DNA of 64,000 nucleotides from Pezicula radicicola (taxonomy: Eukaryota > Ascomycota > Leotiomycetes > Helotiales > Dermateaceae): assembly GCA_003008705.1 (NCBI GenBank), contig PDUO01000005.1, positions 995,997 to 1,059,996 of the forward strand, given 5' to 3'. Made by a program: the position numbers and the translations under genes. The notes under the pieces are model-generated. The model had not been told where the DNA came from. It was given only the letters and a program-made list of their open reading frames with translations, and did no database searches. Shown here piece after piece: positions 57,032 to 64,000 of this stretch (the stretch's first letter is position 1; each line of letters starts with the position of its first letter).

Positions 57032-60000
57032 ATGGTGTCAAACGCCCTGAAAGCCATTGGGAAACAACTCTCAGGGAGTCCAAAAATGAGTTCAAACAGT
57101 GAGGATTCCCCGTGCGATCCGAAAGCCCAAACCCTAAAGACAGAAAATACAACTGATGAGTGCTACGGCCTATTTCTACTCTACCCTCAGCCTGATCCAA
57201 GTCAGCCTGGCGTGGTCACACCTGCCGGAGATGGTGGTTCGAGTTTGGAATCAGTTCTTGACTTTTTGTGTCTCAAAGAGCAATCTTCTTACCATGTTGA
57301 TATAGTAGCAATCCACGGGTTTGGCGGTACCGCTTTCAAGACGTGGACGCACGATAATGGCAAACTTTGGCTTCGTGATTTTGCACCGCTGAAGTTTCCA
57401 CAAGCACGAATCTACGCATTTGGTTATGACTCGGCAGTGGCCTTTTCTGAAGGGACTGGAACTGTCCGCAACTTTGTATAGGTCTTTCTCCAATCACTTA
57501 GAGTAGAGCGCAATAAGCCGGAGGTAGGGCAACTATTCCTTCAAGGGAGCTGTCATCTCCGAAACCGCGTCATTTCTAGAGAGGTGTTGACTAGAGCTAG
57601 TTAAAGCACCGGCCGTTAGTACTAGTATGTCATAGTATGGGTGGGATTATTGCTAAGCTTGTAAGTACTAATTACATCTCTCGATTTCTAAGCTTGCTAT
57701 ACTTGAACATCAGAATCTGCACTAACGCTTAGAACGGGCTGTCGGCATGGCAATGAACGATCCGAAGAGGCATTCGGGCATCGGTTCCTCGGTAACTGCA
57801 ATCATGTTCTTGGGGACACCTCACCAGGGTTCTGGGACCACGAGATACGCTACCATCTTAGCACGGATAGCAAATGCGTTTGTCATTGGGACTCAAATCT
57901 CACGCCTCACCGGATTGGTACGCACTAATTTGCTTAAGCCATTAGAAAGACACGAGACTGAGCTACTAAGTATAGCTGAAGATCTTAACAAGCATGCGGC
58001 TAACATTCAAATTCGATCATTTGTTGAAGGGGAAAAAATGGCAGGACTCAATACGAGAGTGAGTAGCTGTCTGCTGTGCATGTTTTTACTTTCATGGACC
58101 CGGAGCGCTAATTGCCTTTTGCAATAGGTCGTTGATGATTATAGCGTCTTCGTCGGTGCTGCATCAGAGCAGAAGATCCCAATGCCAGGTTATGATCATC
58201 GTGAACTGTGCTGGTACGCATCAATCGAAGACCCAGGACCCAGGATCTTGTTAGGAACCCTGGAAGGATGTCTATCTACAGGTTGGTAGGCTCTCTTCCA
58301 TATCTCTCAGGAGATACGTTATGCGATGATGATTGCTTATAAAGTATCTAGATTCGATTTTGCAAAGCAGAAGTCATAGTAAGTCGAGCTCAACCTACGT
58401 GTATAGCAATTCTAACATGAAAATAGTGCCATTTGTACACTTGCCACTTCATCAAAACCTTGTCTTTGTAGGCCAGCAGCAGATTTTAGCACAATTAAGA
58501 TCTGAACTCGGTGAAGAATTTAGGCACCACCAAGTCGCACTATATGGCCTAGGCGGAATTGGGTAAGGAAGCCTCAGCAGAACAAAACTACAAATATCTA
58601 ACTGTATGCAGAAAGTCGCAAGTTGCATTGCAATACGCATACGAAATCAAGCAGACCCGGCCCTCTACTTCAATATTTTGGGTTTTTGCGGGCAGTAAAG
58701 AACGTTTTGAGCAAGACTACTTGGAAATTGCTAAAGGCCTACGCCTTCCTGGCTTCCGCGACCCTGAAATCAATATCCTCCGCCTCGTGAAAAACTGCCT
58801 CGAAAAGCCAGAATACGGAGGTTGGCTGATGATTATCAATAATGCTGGTGCCTTGAGCTTATTTACTTCGTCTTTGAAACCTGGAATTGAATCTCAAATG
58901 GGCGGAGCTGAAAGTTTTTTCAATTGTATACCACATAGTAAGATTACAACTGGTGCAGTTATATATATACAACAATAAACAAAGTCGATGCTCTACGGCT
59001 GAAAAGCGAAGGAAACATCATTGCAGTCAAGGAGATGAATATCGAGGACTCCAAATCCCTTCTTCGAAGCAAGTTAAGGAGCGAAAGAATCGACGAAGAC
59101 GACCTAGTGGAGTTGATCGAAACACTAGGACGTCTACCATTAGCCATCGTTCAAGCTGCGAGTTTCATTCGCCAGAACAGCTGGTCAGTGAGAAAATATC
59201 TACGATACTTCAATGGTAATGACGAGCTCGCCTTGCTTTCATTTTTTCTTCACAACTTCGGCGATCGAACGCGGGAAACCGTAAAAAATGCTCTGTTCAA
59301 AACCTGGATGATCACTATGCGACAACTTGAAGAAGAAAAGCCTGCCACCGCTAGGCTACTTTGGCTGATGAGTTCCTACAATAGACAGAGTATACCGCGT
59401 TATATACTTCAGCACCTGTTCTCACCTGCGGCCACGAAACACATTTTGAATGACGAGAACGCTAAAAGCACCAAGGACCTCATTTCTGCAGAACCACAAG
59501 ATTCCAATATCCTTGGCGAGGCTGGACCTAGTATGGATTTTACGGAGAGCCCGGAGATTTCAATGGAACGTGTAGTCGGTATCCTCATTTCCTACTCATT
59601 TATAGCTGTTACCGGCGACGAGCAAGAGGAGAGTTACACCATACATCGCCTTGTGCACTTTTTCACACGGCATTGGCTAAAATCTTACCGGCATACTGAC
59701 GAAGAATGGACTAACAAGGCAATTCTGTTTCTCGCGCGAGACTTTCCTGCGGGTGAAGGCTTTCATAGTTGGGTCAAATGTGAAGAATTGCTCCCAGGTG
59801 TTACAGCTTCTTAGTTATCGCCCACCATCCCACCCAGCGAACTTTGGATCTCTGCTCATGAACACATCAAACTGTCTTCAGACAAAGGGGCACTATTTGA
59901 CGGCCAAGTTATGCGCCAGCAAAGCTCTGGAGGTGCTTACGATAGAAGATGGCAGCACAGATCTCCTCACCTTAAGAGCTTTATATATTCTTGCGGGAAT

Positions 60001-60892
60001 ATTGGAGAACATGTCGCCTCTTGCAGAGGTAGGGCAACGGTACCGTTCGATCATAAGCTCGAGTATCGATTTATATGGGGAAGGTCCTCTCACGCCCCAG
60101 GTAATGGCCAGTCTTAGCAACGTGTTGCGTATGCAGCAAAAGTACGAAGCAGAGGCCCTTGCAAGAAAATCCGTGAAAGGTCTTGAGAGGCTATATGGCC
60201 CTGATGCCGAAAACACTTTAGATAGCAAGGCCACTCTCTCAACAATTCTGGGCGATTGCTACGATATTAGACAAGATAGTGAAGCTTTTGTGCTACAGCA
60301 ACACTTGGCCGTCTTGTTGAAACAGAGATACGGCTCGGCATATCCTAGGTGCTTGCATTCCTTGCAAAACCTAGCTGTAACACTCAACCGAATAAGAAGA
60401 CTCGAAGATGCCAGGATACTGAGCCAGCAGGTCCTAAATACTTACGAGGAAATCTATGGATCAGAAAACAGTGATCATCCTAGGATCTCTAATATTGTTT
60501 TCAATCTGGCGACAGTTTGGGAAAACCAGGGGAAGCATCAAGAGGCAGAAATTCATTTCCGCATGGCACTTAGATCCCGAAAGCAACGCCTGGGCGATCA
60601 CAATCAATTGACATTAAAATGTAAACAAAGCCTTGGCGCTTGCTTGGAAAACCAGGATAACCTTTTGGAAGCTATTAAATACTACCAAGAAGCTTATGAC
60701 AGCCCATTTGAGGTATACGGCCGCGAACATGTTCTCACAGAAAGTATACGAGTCGATATCGAAAGAGTCAAGCATCGACAAGGTCCTTTGGTCCCCTATC
60801 ATTATGATGTGCCGTTTACAACTCAGGTACACAGGACCACCACGCCTTATTCTAAACTTCAGCCCCCAGATCCATACTACGGAAGAAGATGA
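57032..60892 (+). pseudogene. Decayed NLR/STAND gene: alpha/beta-hydrolase, NB-ARC, TPR
   Basis: Fungal NOD-like receptor architecture. Apparent exons are 57032-57523, 57601-57664, 57733-58058, 58128-58281, 58352-58562, then 58612 onward. The N-terminal lipase-like fold shows IHGFGGTAFKTW and the nucleophile elbow CHSMGGIIAK. The P-loop GLGGIGKSQ is built exactly across the intron 58563-58611, and the second NB-ARC strand reads WLMIINNA. From about 59820 TPR units of the kinesin-light-chain type follow (for example RKSVKGLERLYGP). Three lesions break it: in-frame TAG at 57479-57481, a shift in the TA run at 58960-58969 (stop at 58976), and a second shift near 59797. Its job would be non-self recognition or programmed cell death; as it stands it seems inactive, or active only as separate pieces. 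Confidence 0.75.
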
Positions 60893-60969
60893 AGAGGTAG
60901 CTTTCGGTTACTTCAGCTTCAATGTTTCTCTAAGGAGTTTTCCTACTGCGTGTAGGAGATGCTAAAGCT

Positions 60970-63050
60970 TCACAATTTCGACTCCACGCCACCTTCCAAC
61001 TCAGCAACCAAGATCCCCTCCCCAACTTCGTCGCCTTCGTCCCCCTCATAAACCCACACCACCGTCCCTCCTCTACCCGCTCTAACTTCCAATTCCATTT
61101 TCATCTGCCTCACTACAGCCACCACATCGCCCTCCTTGACCAGATCCCCTTCATCAACCAAAACCTCCATCAATTTCCCTGCGAATGGAAGGACAATGTG
61201 TCTTGCATTGCCTATATCGCCTCGACGATGCTTTGACGTGCTTGCAAGGGCTCCGGCTGAAGAGTTGGTGCTGGTGAGCGTTAATTTATAAGGAGTTGGC
61301 TGAGTGTCTGGTGAGGTGTAGATAATTGATGCTGTGAGGGAGGTGGGGAATTCGTTGCGAAGAACGCGCGTTAATTGGAGGTGAGAAGGTGTTGACAATG
61401 GGTTTTGTGAGGGTAAATTTTCCGGGGCTAGTGATATCGACCATGCATCTCCTTTACGGAAGAGGACGTTGCTTGACGCTGCTGACACCGATGATGCACT
61501 TGAGATGATAGAATTTCCACCAGCGAGTAACCCAGAATTTCGGGATATTGATGACGAGAGATCTATACCGCTCTGCAGAACAGAGGGCAAATTCGTTTCT
61601 AACCATTGAGTATCGCATTCTTGATAAAGAAATGCTTTGCTTGAAACGATTCCTCGAAGGACATCTAATGACGTTTTTACGCCATCGATATAAGTATCAC
61701 CCAGAGCTCGCTTAGCTTTACGAACGACATCCTCCCAGCTAGGAGCAGTGATAATAAACTTCGCTATCAGACTATCGAAGTCGGTCCCAATGACAGCTGG
61801 TATACCCGGGAGAAGATGTGTATCTACTCTCACACCATTACCGGTTGGGAACCGGAAGGAAGTGATCTTACCCACAGAAAGAGACCAATTGTGTGGCACA
61901 TCCTCAGCCGTGATACGGAGTTGCAGCGAGTGGAGTGGTGGGGGGTTTTCTAGGTCTGTAGAGAGATGGGATGGGATAAGTGAGGAGAGAGGGGCTCCTT
62001 GGGCCAGTAGGAGTTGGATTTTGACGAGATCAAGACTCATGGATAGAGACTCAGTGATTGTGTGCTCGACTTGTAGACGCGGATTTACTTCCAAGAAATA
62101 AAATGATGGCGGAGAAGAGCGAACCAGAAACTCAAAGGTTCCCAGGGACATATATTTGACCTGCAGTTTCCATCAGTTGATAGACCAATAAAATTAAGAG
62201 TAGAACTCACAGCTTTAGCCATCCTGACCGCTGCATCAATAACCTCCCTCACCAGAATCCGATCCCTAATCGAACTCGGCGCAAACTCAACAACCTTTTG
62301 AAAGCGCCTCTGGATACTACATTCCCTCTCCCAAAGATGCCTAACCCCTCCCATGCCATCCCCGATAATCTGAACCTCAACATGCCGATAACCATCTACA
62401 GCGGCTTTTTCAGCAAACACCTTCTCACTCGGACTCTCTTGCAAAGCACGCTTGGCAAGGTTCTCTAAGTCTTCTTTTCGTCGTACAATTCTAATACCTC
62501 TACCTCCGCCCCCATCAACTGCTTTGATAATGATAGGGTAGCCTACTCCACGGGCGAAGGTTTCTAAGTCTGTGACTGTGGATGTCGGGGTACTAAGTGC
62601 TGGTAATACGGGTACAGAGCATTCTTCCGCTAAGTGACGTGCTTCTAATTTATCGGCAGTCTTGCTCAATATATGAGAACCTGGTCCAATGACTACAGCG
62701 CCAGCTTCGTCCCACATCCTAGACGCAAACTCGGCTGATTCAGAGAGGAAGCCATAACCAGGATGGATGGCATCGATGTTATTGTTTTTGACAATTGATA
62801 TCAGTGCTGAGATGTCTAAGTATGCAGCTGGTGATGGGAGCTCTATTGCATGTGTTGAGTTTAGGGTGTGTGAGGCGTCGTTGCTTGTGTACAGTGAGTA
62901 GGTCTCAAGTGAGAGCTCTCGTGCTGTAGATATTATACGAGTTGCAATTTCGCCTCTATTCATGTTAGCTTAAACTTTTCGCTCAAAAATTGATGTTTAC
63001 CTATTAGCAACTAGGAGACGCTTTATCGCTCTCTGTTGTAGTTGAGACAT
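60970..63050 (-). CDS. Biotin carboxylase/BCCP subunit of an acyl-CoA carboxylase
   Basis: Alpha-type subunit that carboxylates its own biotin with ATP and bicarbonate. Exons on the minus strand are 63050-63001, 62955-62211, 62160-60970; 661 aa. The start MSQLQQRAIKRLLVANRGEIA matches the biotin-carboxylase N-terminus. The ATP-grasp motifs GYGFLSESAEFA, GGGGRGIR and HVEVQIIGD and the catalytic FLEVNPRLQVEHTITE are present. A variable middle region leads to a biotinyl domain near the C-terminus, where the lysine lies in RQMKMELEV rather than the usual AMKM. It is divergent from a carboxyltransferase gene 388 bp away, so the two likely form one enzyme. Substrate (for example propionyl-, methylcrotonyl- or another acyl-CoA) cannot be read from the sequence. 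Confidence 0.88.
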
Positions 63051-63438
63051 CGGTAGAAAAAAGTGTTTAGTCGAGCGAGAACCGGAAATGAGGGAGAATT
63101 GAGAAGATTGAGGGACTTTAACAGAAATCTTGAGGATATATTCCAACCCGTGTGTGAAGCATTAATAGAACTGAGACTCGGCGGCATTGATGATGGAAAT
63201 GTATGACAAGTAGTGTTCGATACAGGAGAACAAGCGGCTTTACCGACGGGTGGAGAAAGCTTGAACTTCCCCGCCAAAAGCAATTCGTGGGGTCATTGAG
63301 CCGAGGCTTCAATTTCCATCCAACGTCACCTCATGGCAACTCAAACTCTTCCATTCTAAACAATGGCATCTCCATCCCCAGCTTTGCAATCCACTCGAAT
63401 TGTCCTTCTCTACCCAACTTAGCGCATAGCTCTTCATT
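63051..63438. promoter_or_regulatory. Shared promoter of the two carboxylase subunits
   Basis: 388 bp between divergent start codons. A frame at 63203-63442 overlaps the second gene's leader and looks non-coding. The compact divergent layout suggests co-regulation of both subunits, as inference. Confidence 0.45.
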
Positions 63439-64000
63439 ATGACCAAAAATGATCCTAAACCCAGAGCCAATCCATCCCAAAGATTGTCCCAAGTAGCCGG
63501 TCACATAGCTCCCTCCTCAACTCCCAACAAACGACGTATTCGTAAACCTAAAGACGAACTTCCACCCGATTACTCAGACATTCTCACGCAACTCGAATCT
63601 CTACGCACAATAGCTTCAACGCCCGATCTCAGTTCTCGGGGTTATATCCGACAAAAGCAAGCTGGCAAACTTTGGGTCCGGGAACGGGTCCTCAGTCTGC
63701 TAGATACTGGAAGCTTCCGCGAAGTAGGAAGTGTAAGCGGGTCAGTGCAATGGAAGAAACTTGAGGGAACGAAGGAGGAGCCAGTGGGTTTTATACCAAG
63801 CAATAACGTGCAAGGGTTTGGATTGTTGAGAGGAAGGAAGGTTGTTTTTACAGCTAACGATTTTTCATTAAGGGCCGGACATGCGGATGGGGCATTGATG
63901 GAGAAGACGGTTTATATGGAGAAGCTGGCTATTTCTTTGAAATTGCCGAATTTGAAGTTGGTGGATGGTAGTTCTGGAGGTGGATCTGTGACGACTATTA
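63439..64000 (+). CDS. Carboxyltransferase (beta) subunit of acyl-CoA carboxylase, partial
   Basis: Open from ATG 63439 to the window end (187 codons and continuing), so only the N-terminal third is visible. After a basic, variable start, the carboxyltransferase features appear: RQKAGKLWVRERVLSLLDTGSFREVGS, a GRKVVFTANDFSLRAGH segment (the usual V-x-AND-x-x-x-x-GG/AGH region) and KLPNLKLVDGSSGGGSV, the glycine-rich loop that holds the acyl-CoA. These match the beta subunits of propionyl/methylcrotonyl-CoA carboxylases. It pairs with the divergent biotin carboxylase subunit. The substrate is not deducible from this part. Confidence 0.88.
   Translation, partial: MTKNDPKPRANPSQRLSQVAGHIAPSSTPNKRRIRKPKDELPPDYSDILTQLESLRTIASTPDLSSRGYIRQKQAGKLWVRERVLSLLDTGSFREVGSVSGSVQWKKLEGTKEEPVGFIPSNNVQGFGLLRGRKVVFTANDFSLRAGHADGALMEKTVYMEKLAISLKLPNLKLVDGSSGGGSVTTI

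Noticed and set aside
57476..57600. Accepting intron 57476-57600 as the only NLR splice form
   Set aside because: It would remove a conserved helix that is still readable past the TAG; kept as an alternative only.

Overview
The window is nuclear DNA of a filamentous ascomycete (Pezizomycotina). Introns are mostly 45-120 nt with GTAAGT/GTATGT-like donors and CTAAC/CTGAC branch points. The genes include an AA9 lytic polysaccharide monooxygenase with a CBM1 domain, a fungal STAND/NLR-type gene, and orthologues of Xrn1, Hat2, Ctk1 and Nrp1. AT-rich, gene-free blocks that look RIP-degraded (about 9.65-11.2 kb, 15.8-18.2 kb and 49.6-50.25 kb) alternate with normal gene-dense sequence. A leotiomycete (Helotiales-like) source is my guess only; the sequence does not prove it. 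All gene models below were spliced by eye, with reading phase checked at every junction.

Layout. 0.8-6.9 kb: a MAT2B/RmlD-like reductase, a Ras-association plus PH adaptor, and a Cys-containing hypothetical protein with a 54-bp internal duplication. 7.6-9.5 kb: degenerate tandem exon-intron units of about 205 bp, then a lineage-specific gene carrying an HAQQN minisatellite. 9.65-11.2 kb: AT-rich block. 13.0-15.75 kb: sulfate permease, with a perfect CYS3/MetR-type site upstream. 15.8-18.2 kb: second AT-rich block. 18.7-21.0 kb: a protein with about 23 short repeats and an F-box-like C-terminal region, interrupted by an intron whose acceptor seems to be lost. 22.3-23.6 kb: AA9-CBM1. 25.2-31.6 kb: a divergent pair of an NCS1 permease and a hydantoinase/oxoprolinase-DUF917 fusion. 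32.1-33.6 kb: a BTB protein. 34.7-38.05 kb: Ctk1. 40.3-41.7 kb: a conserved fungal F-box-like protein. 42.5-49.2 kb: divergent Hat2 and Xrn1. 51.7-54.0 kb: an Nrp1-like RNA-binding protein with a degenerate exonuclease fold. 57.0-60.9 kb: a decayed hydrolase-NB-ARC-TPR NLR with three lesions. 61.0-64.0 kb: a divergent biotin carboxylase/BCCP subunit and carboxyltransferase subunit, the second cut by the window end.

How genes work together. Two divergent pairs look functional. The permease and hydantoinase share an 882-bp intergenic region with GATA cores and a palindrome, which suggests an uptake-plus-catabolism module for a cyclic amide or hydantoin-like nitrogen source. The two carboxylase subunits share a 388-bp promoter and together would form one acyl-CoA carboxylase. 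Hat2/Xrn1 are divergent housekeeping genes. I saw no CRISPR array, rRNA gene, confident tRNA gene or intact transposon.
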